A stretch of DNA of 64,000 bases from Moniliella sp. 'wahieum'. Taxonomy: Eukaryota > Basidiomycota > Moniliellomycetes > Moniliellales > Moniliellaceae. Position 1 is the first letter of the stretch, and every line of letters begins with the position of its first letter. The notes beneath the pieces were generated by a model, which did not search any database, was not told the DNA's origin, and saw nothing but the letters and a program-made list of their open reading frames with translations. The translations under genes and the position numbers were made by a program. Below, in pieces: positions 47,144 to 57,577 of the stretch. The stretch covers positions 1 to 64,000 of the forward strand of contig RSEE01000020.1 in the NCBI GenBank assembly GCA_003971905.1. Reading direction: 5' to 3'.

Positions 47144-48899
47144 ATGGCCCCGCTCAAGTCGTCTGCCTTCTCCCGCCGCCCGCGTGTCGGCCAGCTTGGC
47201 CCGCGCCTCAAGCAGGCCCTCCCGCACAAGGGACACAAAGCCAGCACCCTCCTCCGTCCTTGCCTTATCCCTCCCCTCCCGCGCCCGGCGGCCGCGGCGC
47301 CATTGCTCCCCACTCCTCTCCCTGCGCCGGCCCCGCTTCCGATGCCCCGGCCGATTTGCAATCTGCCGCGCCGGCGCCATGCCACCGGCGCTGTTCCTCA
47401 TCGGACGCCTGGTGGCGCAGCAGCACCACCTGCCGCCATTGCCACCGCTTCCACGGTTGTACCCGCCACTACGCCCCCTCCCGTGCTGCGAAAGCGCGCG
47501 AATGAGAACGTCTTTGCCACTTTTGGTACACCAGCACCCAAACGGCACCAAGTGAAGCATGCTCGCATCGCTGAAAACAACAATACCACCCATTATTTCT
47601 CACCCTATCCCAGTGAAAATCCAAGCGTACGTCCTCTCTCCCCTACATGCGCCCATAACGTGGAAGCTAACTCTGATATTCACGTGCAGCCTGCGGTTGC
47701 CGACGAGGTGCAAGCCGACCCAATGGAACTGGACAATCTCGCCAGCATTGGTGGCACCCAAGTCATTGGCCCCGTCCTGCGTTTTTCTCGGAGCGACAGC
47801 TGCGCCTATCTTCTGGCGCAGCGATACATCATTACCGGGGACCGTGGCAAGACCCCCTATGGACACGCAATGCTGGCCCATGACATGGTCACCAACCAAG
47901 AGGTGGTGATCAATGTCAGCCACACCGCTACCGACATGCGTGCCGAGAGCATGCGCCAGGCCCGGATCCTGCATGCAGTGGGAGCCATGAAGCCGGACGT
48001 CATTGGCTGGGTGCACGTGCGCGAGGTGTTTCTCTACAACCACGACCGCCTTTGCATCGTGTTTGACAGCAAGGCTTGCACGCTGGACAGCTTTATCAAG
48101 CACGATCTCCACGGACGTGGGCTCCCACTGGAGCACATCCAGGCCATCATGAAGCAACTCCTCCTCTTTCTCGCCTCTCTTCATGACCAGGGCTTCGTCC
48201 ATGGCAATCTGACCGCAGAACACATTCGGTTCGACAGCACCGCCGCAGCTCTCATCCCCATTCCCTCCAAGAATGGCGAGGTGGTTCCGTTCCTCTCTTC
48301 GCCAATGGTCCACATGACTGGTGCGGTAACATCCGCATTCGTCCCAGCACCAAACCGAGTGCGCTTCCCAAGGCCTACCTTCCACCCGAGGCCCTGCTTG
48401 GCACACACGCCTGGTCGGCTCCCCTCGACATGTGGGCAGCTGGGTGTGTGATGCTGGAGATGATGACGGCAAGCTGCCATTTGGACCCCATCAGCGCGAT
48501 GTCTGGCCAACGCAGGAGGCGTACAACCAGTACAAAGCAGAGAAGCATGCCTTTGAGGCCAGCGACACACCCCTCTTGGCGCAGATGCAGAGTGCGCTGG
48601 GTGTGATGCCCAACAGCCTGCTGGCCAATCTTCCGGCCGACAAGCGTCAGCAGCTCTTCTTCCCCGATGGCACTGTGCGCACCACCAAGCCGATCCCATC
48701 CACCCCACTTTCTCGGTACCAGTACCACCAGAACGAAGCAAAGTACATGACCTACGACATTTGCTTCCGGGACCTTGTCGATCAGCTTCTCGAGCCCGAC
48801 CCCAGTCTGCGCATCTCGGCCGAGCAGGCCTTGAAGCACCGCTTCTTTGACCTCCAACGCGGCACGGACTACCCACGCAACATTCACCTGCCGCAGTAA
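47144..48899 (+). CDS. CMGC-family protein kinase homologue lacking catalytic residues (pseudokinase)
   Basis: The basic, Pro/Ala-rich N-terminus starts MAPLKSSAFSRRPRVGQ, and a 63-nt intron lies at 47627-47689. The kinase-like domain begins YLLAQRYIITGDRGKTPYG, so the glycine loop is not conserved. The beta-3 motif reads EVVINV, with Asn where the ATP-binding Lys belongs. The catalytic loop reads FVHGNLTAEHIRF, so HRD is HGN and the following Lys and Asn are also changed. No DFG is seen. The C-lobe is well kept: LPPEALLG, DMWAAGCVMLEMMTGKLPFG, then an insert with LLAQMQSALGVMPNSLLAN and LFFPDGTVR. The DPSLRISAEQALKHRFF motif follows. That insert resembles LAMMER, SRPK or PRP4 kinases. It ends at 48899. 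A frame slip near 48340 separates the lobes. Role unknown, perhaps an allosteric or scaffold protein. Confidence 0.75.
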
Positions 48900-49817
48900 C
48901 CGCTATCCGGTTTACTTTTAGGTTTCCACGGCCCAGCGCCCGACCACACAATCCAGTCGGGCATTATGCCGAGTGTATGGAAGGAAGATGTCCAATACTC
49001 CTATTGTGTACCCCACGCCAACCTAATGGGTTGGCAATATGTGGGGCGTGGGCCCCTCTCTCCTGATAAGCGATGAGAAGGACAGATTTAACTAACGAGG
49101 TCGAGCACATCGCTCCCTCGGCCCTGCCTCAGGGTTAATCGACCTATTACTCTTCTACGCCATTATTGGAGCATACAACGACCAAATCATTTGGTCCTTC
49201 CGGTCAAGTGCCGGGCGGTTCCGACCCCGTCACGGGAACCGGATCATTTTACTTCTGTTCTCCTTTTTCCCTTTCCCATACCGCGGGGCTATCGTATGGA
49301 ATTGAATTGTCTTCGGACTGTGATGATGGATGAAACGAATCCCCTCTTTCGTAGTGAGCTAGTGATACCACAACCACCGGCAGCAGTCTGTATGTAGAAC
49401 GTGTACATACGTACTATGGAGGTGATTCTGGCAAGCTCTTGTACTAATGCCAAAACCCGTATATGACAGCTCAACCAAATATTCGGGCATTGCATGTGCT
49501 AGCTGCTTCTTTCTATCCCTTTAACCAATTTGACCGGGGAGGGGACAAACGGAGACTGAACCGGGATACGATCGATGTTTAGTACGACTATGTACTCCAA
49601 ACACACTAGTATACATGTACTAGGGTAGCCGCGGGTTCTCTGGCTTCCCTCCTCTCATCGCTTTTTTTCGCATCTGTGGGGCACAGAGCGAGCTACATTC
49701 TGGTACATCCTGCCTGAATAACACGTCCATCCCTTCAACGGTTTCCATCCCAGTCCAATGCAGTAGCTAGGCTGGCAGTCGACCTGGGTGCATTATCCAA
49801 ATACAGCTTTCCGATGC
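48900..49817. other. Intergenic between convergent genes; source of duplicated fragments
   Basis: This 918 bp lies between the kinase homologue (+) and the Fhl1-like gene (-). The part nearest the latter (49670-49817) is its 3' flank, copied twice into the 45.6-46.5 kb region. No gene is seen. Confidence 0.6.
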
Positions 49818-52800
49818 TCAGGGCGGTGGGGGCGCAGGAGGAACGGAACCACCAACACCATGAACAGGTGAAGTTGCCATCGTACCCAAGACCTCACCCG
49901 CTGGCGGCGGCACAGGAGACGCTGCCACAGACGCTGCGGCTGGCACAGATGAACAGGGATGGCGACCCTGTCGAAGCGAGCCCGGACGACACACTCGACT
50001 TGGCCTTCTTGGTGGCCAGGATGAGCAGCTTCCGTTGGGCGGGCGAGAGCTTGGTTACATCCAATTTCTGCCCCGCTGCAGCATGGCAATCAAGCCCGCC
50101 GCTTCCGGGTGGCCTTTAAGCGCGTCCAACGGGGAGGATTTGGCTTTGGGCGTGGAAGAAGAAGCGGGTGCGGGCAACACAGCAGACTTGATGGAGCTGC
50201 TTGCTCCAGCGGTCGCAGACGCGTCGGGAGCGCTCCCAAGTGAGGAAGCAGTCTGAGAGGACAATGCCACAGTAGGAACATCCAACCCAGGTGGGGGCAA
50301 GGAGGTCGAGGAAGGTAATGGCGCATTCTTCGGGGACAGAGAGGAGCTATCCCTCGCAAGAGCGGGCGCCACGGAAGAAGGCGGGGTTGGCGACAGCCTC
50401 TGCCCGAGTGCGGTTGCTGGCACAGGTGCAGGTGCAGGTGCAGGTGCAGGTGCAGGTGCAGGTGCAGGTGTAGGTCCAGGTGCTGGTGCCGCTGCTGACA
50501 CAACGTCCACAGCTTCTTCCTGTGCAGGTCCCCCCTCTGCTTCCGGGGTTGCTACCAGTGGCGGGAGAGAAAGTTCTGCTCGACTTGAATCCACAGTGGG
50601 GACGGAAGAGGGGAGGGGAGAAGCGCTCGTCCTTGCTGTTGGATCCGTGGGGGGTACGGGAGGGGGAAGGGGCTGAGCTCCCACAGCGGCAGGCACCGGA
50701 TGGACCGCAGAAACTGTCGTGAGAGGGGGAGTCACAGCCGGCAGCTTTGAAGCTGCTGTACCTGACGATGTGGCGGGTGTGTTGTCCGCTACTGAAGGAG
50801 GCTCAACTGGAGGACCTAAGGAAGTGTGGTGGCCACGGGAACTGCTGGACCGGCACCAAGAGGGGCCCCTGAGGGTGCAGGAATCGATACCGGAGTAGAC
50901 ACCTTAGGTGATCCTGGAGCAGGGGACTCTTCGTATGGCGCTTCTTCTTCTTCTTGATGCGATGACGTAGGTATACCTTAAGGCGTTCCTGTACGTTGGC
51001 CAGAGCAGCGGTAAACCCTTTCGCTTCAAGCGCTTGAACTTCCTCCGCCGACAGGGGGAACACATCCGGATTCAAGTAGAGCGTCCCTTCGTGCACAACC
51101 AACGGTGGACCAGAGAGTAGTTTCTCCAGTTGCCCCTGTGGTGCGGCAGCATGAGCAGAAGAGGAGGAGGTCCGACAATGATCTTAATTTGGCCTTCGGT
51201 CATGGGCGCGGCGGGAGTGGCGGGCGCAGGTACGGGAGCGACGGAGGTGGGGACCCAGTCCGCAGGGACTTCGACGGGGGAATGGGCGATCTGGCAGGAA
51301 CAGCAAGGCTCGTGGCGGGAGCGGGAGATGCCTTCGTGGCTGGTGGAAGAGAAGGAGATCCAGCGTCGTGTTGTGATTTAGCCCACTGCCCAGCAGGGGT
51401 AGAAGCGAGAGCGTAAAACACACCCTTTCTTTGGGTACTGTCCTCGGGCGTCCGCGGGACCCTCACCACATCCTTAGCAGAGGTGAGAGCATGACGGATG
51501 GCACTGTGCCAATCATGCCCGTTTGCCCGGTTGTGGGTACGGTACCACGACCATTTGTCCGCAATCCAGTCGTATAGTTCATGCAACGTCATCTTACCTC
51601 CTTTCTGGGTTGCTTGCGGCGAACCCAATGCCATTGTGACAAGGACTTGGTTGGAGATCGCTGGGCGGTCATCAGGTGGTCCCGGCGCACTGAGCGACGC
51701 ACCAGGGAGGAAGGAGGGCAAGGATGGCATCCCCATTCCTCCTACGCCTCCCATGGTAAGGAAATGGATATCCAAAAGGCATAGTGGGGAACATTCCGGG
51801 TCCAAACATAGGTGGGAACCCCATCTGCGACCCCATCCAAGGAGGCACCTCGGGCTTGTCGGGTCGGAGGGGGACAGCCTTGGGAAGTGGCAAATCTGTA
51901 GGGGGAGATGCAGAAGGAAGAGACGACGGTTGCTCACCGGAGAAGGGATGCTCCCAACAGTTGCGGAAGTAGCTGTTGAGTCCACTTCGAGGCGAGTTTT
52001 CTCCTTCTCCTTCTTCTCCAGAGGCCCATCTTTATCCTTGAGAGTGAGCTTGTCCTTGTTCTTGACGGAAGTCTTGGCATAAGCGGGTTCTTATCATGCC
52101 CTTCTCTTTGCCCTTCTCTTTCTCCTTCTCCAAGTCCTCTCTTTGGCGGGACTTTTTGCTTATCCTTGCTGGCACTTTGTCCTGGGCGCCCACCTTCTCC
52201 TTCTCCGTCGCAGTCTTCTTCCGCTCCCGCTCCCTCCTCTCGCGATTGGCCTTGCGCCGCGCCGCGTCGACGGCCTCGATACCAATAGGCTCTCCGACGC
52301 GAGGGACATGGCTATCATCCTTGTCCGTACGTTTCCTCTTGCGCGAAGTGCCGTTGCTCTTTCCTTTGTCCTTGTCCTTCTCTTCCTTGACTTTAGCATC
52401 TTTGTCCTTCGGGTACTTCCCCTTCTCGTCCTCCTCCTCCTTCAAAGGTCGTGCAGGCTTGGCACGCTTCTTAAGCCGTAGTTTCGGTTCCTTACAAGGG
52501 GGAGGAGCAGACCGCTCATCAGCCATCTCTCCTTCAGAGAGAGAGAGTCCCCGCTACCAATCGAAACAGACCTAATGCTCGATTGGGGGAGCGAGTCGCT
52601 GTCTTCCTGCTCTTGGACAGGAAGGAGGGGGGCGACAGTGCTTCGGGCTCAGGTGGAGGGAGCACAAAGTAAAACACGCGCTCCGAGATCTGGACCTTGG
52701 TTCTTGGCATGAAGTCAGTCTTGACCGAAACAGAAAAGAGGGGGGGATGCATACCGGTTGGAAAGCAATACACAAGTGCCGCGATCGTGATAAACGTCAT

Positions 52801-53338
52801 CCACGAACGCACCGTTTCGTCCGAGGACTTGAAAAACAAAAGCACCATCTGGCAAGGCTGGACCAAGTTCCTCCTCTTCCACGCGTCGGGGACCAGGCGG
52901 ATGGGGCAAGGGCACCCCTGCAGGCGAATAAATATGCGTGCATGGTGTCGGGAGATGGACTTGAGCGGTCCCAGGTCCACATCCACCCCGCCTTCTACGC
53001 GGGAGCCGGTGATCCTCTGGGCCGGGGGCGGGGAAGGTGCGGTGCCGGGGCGCCGGCCAATAAGGACATCGAGGGTCTGAAGGTAATAGGAGAAGCCGGG
53101 AAACTCGAGTTTGGCATACGCCTGGATCTGCTCGCCCTCGGGCTGGGGCAGTTGGGTGGGAATGGGCAGGTCGTCGAGAGCAGCGATTGATTCGGCCTCC
53201 AGGTCGTCGGGCGGGTCGTCGGGCGGGGTCGTGCAGGTCGCGGAGCGACGCGTGCCCACTGGCGGGCGGGGGCATGGGTGGAGGCAGCGGCAGGGGTGCC
53301 GGCACGGGGCTCCCGCGGGGCTGCGGCGGGCTGGACAT
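49818..53338 (-). CDS. FHL1: Fhl1-like FHA plus forkhead transcription factor
   Basis: In yeast, Fhl1 controls ribosomal-protein gene transcription with the co-regulator Ifh1, which binds the FHA domain. The start MSSPPQPRGSPVPAP lies at 53338. The FHA domain (about 52680-53110) shows AYAKLEFPGFSYYLQTLDVLIGRRP, then SISRHHARI, LGRNGAFVDDVYH and VQISERVFYFVLPPPE. A Lys/Glu-rich nuclear segment follows (52030-52500). The forkhead domain (about 51390-51600) reads KMTLHELYDWIADKW, HDWHSAIRHALT and VRVPR. A conserved C-terminal piece has LYLNPDVFPLSAEEVQALEAKGF. A Pro-Ala repeat and KLDVTKLSPAQRKLLILATKKAK then lead to the stop at 49818. Many one-base slips break the frame. The recognition helix differs from the usual NSIRHNLS. 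The tandem neighbour downstream is convergent with the kinase homologue. Confidence 0.85.
50423..50470. repeat. CAGGTG hexanucleotide microsatellite, 8 copies
   Basis: Eight tandem copies of CAGGTG lie inside the Fhl1-like gene. On the coding strand they encode a Pro-Ala dipeptide run. The multiple-of-three unit preserves the frame. Confidence 0.9.
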
Positions 53339-54030
53339 GCGCGCGATGGCGACGCGGACGGAGCAGGCTAGATGGTGGCAGTGAGTGTGCGACCGCTGAG
53401 AGGCACGCGTTGGGTGGGACGGCCTGCTGAATCTGGCGTCGGGGCGGCGATGGTGATACAGACGTGATGCACGCTGCCTCGCCTGTAGCCTAGTGGGCCG
53501 GGCGGAATGGGCCGATGTTTGGCGTTCCGCCCCTGAAACTTTTCCGCCGCCACGTGACATCTTGTTGGCCGGTTCCAACGTCCTCTCCCGTTCAAGGATG
53601 GCGCAGATTGCGAATGGCTCTCCCTGTTTTCTTTTGGGTTGCTCATATGGTGTGGCAGCAATTGCAATGCACAACCCGCTAGAGAGGACGCACAAGCGGG
53701 GAGCACAACCCATGTCCGCCTTTTGCCATTCTCCCGCTCGTCCGTATAGGCGTTTGACGTGTGCGTCAGTACGTCTCCATCCATTTCTTACTTACAATCC
53801 GTTCTGTGGCCGCAACATATACGTTGTGTATGCTGGCGCAAGCGGTCATCAAACAAAGAATACACACCATCGATGAGCAGTGGATCAATAAAGACAAAGG
53901 GAGAGAAAATGTACCCAAAAGAAGATTCCACAACCCACAATACCCTTATGTTGTGGTCATATCATGCGGAGCCTGTGATGAATACCGGCCCACAAGGCCA
54001 TTCTCTCTCCTCTTGCATCACACACACCTC
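53339..54030. other. Intergenic, no recognised gene
   Basis: This 692 bp lies between the Fhl1-like start and the permease end (both on -). It should contain the Fhl1-like promoter. No coding motif is seen. Confidence 0.6.
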
Positions 54031-55880
54031 TTATGACCAGAGCCAGGCTACCAAGCGCATCCATCGCTTTGGTGGACGAGGAACGTCTTCCGGGTGGCCG
54101 TGGTGGAACTGTGACAGCCACGGCTGGAGAGGTACGTCAGCCAGTGGGATCCAGTCCCACCCCGACCACACCAACTGGTATCCCACCAGAATAAGGATGT
54201 TAAACACCGGGCTGGCATAGGCACTAAGCAGCGTCTTGACCTCAAACTTGCCAGGGATAAAGAGTTTCACCCCGCCCGACAACAATAGAAATATGCACCC
54301 AACGCACTCAACCAGTGCCACATAACCGCAATATGGCTGTAATGGTGTCGCCCAGGGAAGGGAAGTGCGTTCGATACCTTGGGCTCGTTGGGCACGATAT
54401 ACATGCAAAAAGGTAATGGAGATACAGACCATGTGTAGAGCATGGCCGATTGGTCGCAGCCATAAGATAGCTGAACACCTCGGCAGCGGTAGAAGAGAGT
54501 TGTATAAGCAAGACCAATACCGAAAGCAGCACACCCACCGCGTAGTAGGGCACACCAAACCGGTGCACCTTAAGGAAGAAGTGAGGTAGCACTTCATCTT
54601 GGGCCAGGACCATGATACTCGTGAACCACCCATTAGGCTTGCCGTGCTCCACGCAGAGATGATGATGCCGACCTCAATGATCGAAGGGAGAACACGGTAT
54701 CCCGCTCGCTGGGCCGCAATCACAAATGGTGACTGGTTTCTACTGCCTCCCAGAAGGAAGGGGTCATTGCTACTGACAAGCACTCCGGCAGCCAAGGCAA
54801 GCAGGTCGTAAATAACGAAAATCCGGATAAAGACGCGAAAATTGCACGTCTTGTGTGTATCGAGGGGAAGTGGTCTCTGCAGCGGCCAGGGCAGTGGCCT
54901 CACACCCTCCCATTGCATATACACACGGGGATAGGGCAACTCATAGTGCTAGAAGGCGCCCAGCTCCGTTGGATAGAAAGTAGGTTTTCATCGGGCCGGG
55001 CTCACGCCAATAATGGAATCCCAAAAGCGTGGTCGTCGAACCGCTTCCCAGGTCGATGCATAATGAGAAAATGAGGATGAAGATCACCATGCAGAGCTTG
55101 AAGAGTGCGAATAGGAACTCCATCTCGGCCCAGATCCTTACCACTTCTCATACCCGTCAGAATATTGCTTTGCTGATGTATGAATGGCAATAAAAACAAA
55201 GGAAGAGGGTGGTGAGGTGGCGGCAAGAGGAAATACATACTAAATATGTTGGCAAGAAGCATGAGGAAAGCAAAAACGGTTACCCAAACGGCAGGACTTA
55301 CCCCTGTCCAGAATTGGACGAGCACGACGCAAGAGGCAACCTCGCTGGCCATTCCGACGAACGTTGAATAGATCAGGTTGATACCCAAAGCGACCCCAAA
55401 AGCAGGGGAAACAAACATGCCGGCGTGCCGAAGATGGCTTCCAGTCACAGGGGCGAGGCAGGCAATTTCCCCTAAACACAGCATGGTGCAGGCGACTATG
55501 ACCCCCCAAAGATAAAAGAGAGAGAAGTGAGAGGGGCCCTGCAACAAGCAGGGGGTGGGCGATGCCGAGCCAAGCTGCGTACCCACTACTCCCCGAAAGA
55601 GCAACCATCTGTACATGTCGGTCTTGGATCCCCACTCGTAGGTCGTCAGAACGAAAGAGACTGTTCTCACCTTGTTCGAATTCGGACGTGTCGCCCCACT
55701 CTCTCTTGGGCCCAGCAAATTTGTCCAACGCCTCGGTCAAGCCGTCCAGCTTCTTGGATTTAATATTGTTGCTGCTTTGCGCGAAAGTGCGTCTTCTTCA
55801 ACAGAGACGCTCTGTTGAAATGCGAGTGCAGTGAAAGTTGGCTCCTTCTCAAAGTCCTCTTCAGGAAGTCTTCCAACTTG
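54031..55880 (-). CDS. Fungal amino-acid permease (APC superfamily, YAT-type)
   Basis: This is a proton-coupled amino-acid uptake carrier with about twelve membrane segments in the plasma membrane. The soluble N-terminus includes DKFAGPKREWGDTSEFEQGE, then HVQMVALSG at the start of TM1. The family block follows: ACTMLCLGEIACLAPVTGS, HLRHAGMFVSPAFGVALGINLIYS and VVLVQFWTGVSPAVW. Later parts show QSPFVIAAQRAGYRVLPSIIEVGIIISAWS, FFLKVHRFGVPYYAVGVLLSVLV, and YRAQRAQGIERTSLPW, the usual 'KAQGIDRxxLPW' loop. It ends RLVAWLWS at 54031. Introns are likely near 55130-55245 and 54940. Several frame slips occur. No in-frame ATG is visible at the 5' end (upstream of about 55790), so the start is unresolved and 55880 is approximate. 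Substrate cannot be told from sequence. Confidence 0.82.
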
Positions 55881-56226
55881 AGTTGCAACGGCTTATGGTG
55901 CTCGGGCGAATGGAGTGTTACTTGGACCGGGGGGAGAGAAGAGAGATTGAGCTCTGTGGAGGGTGGGTGGAGGGGGTTATAACATGGACCGTCGCCACAG
56001 GACAGCTGCTGTGTAATGTAGGAGGATGCGAGCTCATTTTCTCTTGAAAGGACGCAGGTGGGGCAGATGAAGAGAAAATATTCGCTGAGACCGCTTCCTC
56101 TCGGGTGTTGTTTTCAACACTGATACTGATGTAGGCAACGCCCACAACTGAGTGATTGGTGGTGAAGGTGGTATGTGCAGAAAACGAAAAGAGAAAAGGG
56201 ACTCGCGCCCACGAAGAGAAAAGTCA

Positions 56227-56239
56227 GATATATATATAT
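56227..56239 (-). promoter_or_regulatory. TATA-box candidate upstream of the permease
   Basis: An uninterrupted TA-alternating run lies about 350 bp upstream of the approximate permease start. The distance would require a long leader or a 5' intron. Confidence 0.3.
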
Positions 56240-56402
56240 GGAGAGAGACTCTTCTGATTGCCAACTGACAGCAGAGGGAGAGGACAATATCACGGCAACA
56301 GCCACTATACTGCAGAGGGAAGTGTCGTGAGGCAATAACGGTGACTCAGAAGATTGGTAGTGGCTTCTGAAAGCCTGTAAGTCCTGAAGCTGTATGGCGC
56401 GA

Positions 56403-56415
56403 GATAATCGATAAC
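56403..56415. promoter_or_regulatory. GATAATCGATAAC motif (permease side)
   Basis: This 13-bp sequence contains two GATAA cores seven bases apart. It is identical to 63207-63219 upstream of the protease gene. GATA-factor binding under nitrogen limitation is a plausible role, known from fungal permease and protease genes in general. It is not shown here. Confidence 0.4.
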
Positions 56416-56773
56416 AGACAAAAAGTGCTCTTCTCTTCGATCATCGTTATCGATTTCTCGATCATTACCGTGTCAGCGAATATAGGCGGTGCGTTACGCT
56501 ACACGCGTATGAAATAGATGTGGCATTTTACGCACATTCGCATACATCCACTTGTACTTCTCTCGTGCGCATGCAGTATCCCTTCTTTTTGAATCCATAT
56601 CATTGACAGAGCTTATATCCCTTCTTTTCGTATGCATGCAGAGATTGAAAAGCTCCTCTCAGATCTCATTGGCCCCTGGACAGATATATAATGTACGTAG
56701 TATTAGTATTAGTCGCCTTTGCCCAACTATATGGCCTACATATTATTGTAGAGTGTGTTAGGCGATATATGTT

Positions 56774-56794
56774 TAAGGCCTAAGGCCTAAGGAG
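56774..56794. repeat. TAAGGCC heptamer array, 3 copies
   Basis: TAAGGCC is repeated twice and followed by TAAGGAG, creating AGGCCT at junctions. It is the same unit as the array at 24612-24632. Confidence 0.9.
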
Positions 56795-57082
56795 TGTGGA
56801 GTAAGAGCTAAATACAGAGTTGGCTCTCAAACGTCATCGATATAGGGTGTGACATGTGACGCGTGCTGCCTTCTTCAAAGACTTTTCTCGTCATATATAA
56901 GTCATAGCTCTCCTTTTGATGGGCCTCTCTTACTGTCTGGAGCGATACCCGCAGCATGGAAACCGATGGAATCGAGGTGGATCTGGTCTACGATTGGAAG
57001 CCGGAGCCATGTATATAGCCAACAGCGTCTACCAAAACATTCAAAGGATGATATATCTGAAGTCGCTGGCCCTTTCTAAACA

Positions 57083-57178
57083 GGTCGATTAGCTCAGTTG
57101 GTCAGAGCGTGGTACTAATACATCCGCTACGGAGTATCGGTTATGCCAAGGTCATGAGTTCAAGCCTCATATTGACCA
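57083..57178 (+). tRNA. tRNA-Ile(AAT) with a 22-nt intron
   Basis: Acceptor stem GGTCGAT pairs with ATTGACC (one G-T pair), with discriminator A. The D arm is AGCTCAGTTGGTCAGAGC. Anticodon stem TGGTA pairs with TGCCA. The spliced loop is CTAATAA, so the anticodon is AAT. The 22-nt intron follows position 37. Variable loop AGGTC and T arm ATGAGTTCAAGCCTCAT fold correctly. It matches the general eukaryotic tRNA-Ile(AAT) pattern. Confidence 0.95.
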
Positions 57179-57577
57179 CTTTTTTCCTTTTCAAAACCAA
57201 AACCTTCCCCCACTTCATTTTCGACCCAATCCATGCACACATCTCGTTCACTGCGTCGGTAAACATCAGATGCAATGTAACGACCGAGTGATCGATGGCG
57301 GATGGTCCGCATCGATCGCCTGAAATGCTGGCCCAGCTGGCCTTCGACAGCCGACAACCACACTGAACATATGAAACCCAGACACGAAACACTGCCCCTG
57401 CGCTGGATGCGCGAGGAGCAACACTCACTGCCCGGGTGCCTGTGCGCCTGTGCGCCACCAGCGCATGCTGGCACAGGCGAGGCAGAGGAGGCGCTCCTGA
57501 GTTGTCAGAGCTGTGCGGCAGGTGTTGTTCTAGACGCGGCCGCCGCGCCCAACACCCAGCTGTGCTGCCCCACCACC
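57179..57577. other. Intergenic between tRNA-Ile and the coiled-coil gene
   Basis: A T-rich tract directly after the tRNA (57179-57189) is a plausible RNA polymerase III terminator. The rest probably holds the promoter and 5' leader of the next gene. No gene is recognised. Confidence 0.6.

Larger units (their letters stand above)
55881..57082. other. Intergenic upstream of the permease
   Basis: This 1.2 kb contains an alternating TATATATATA tract at 56227-56239, a GATA-type motif at 56403-56415 and a TAAGGCC heptamer array at 56774-56794. No gene is seen before the tRNA-Ile. Confidence 0.6.
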
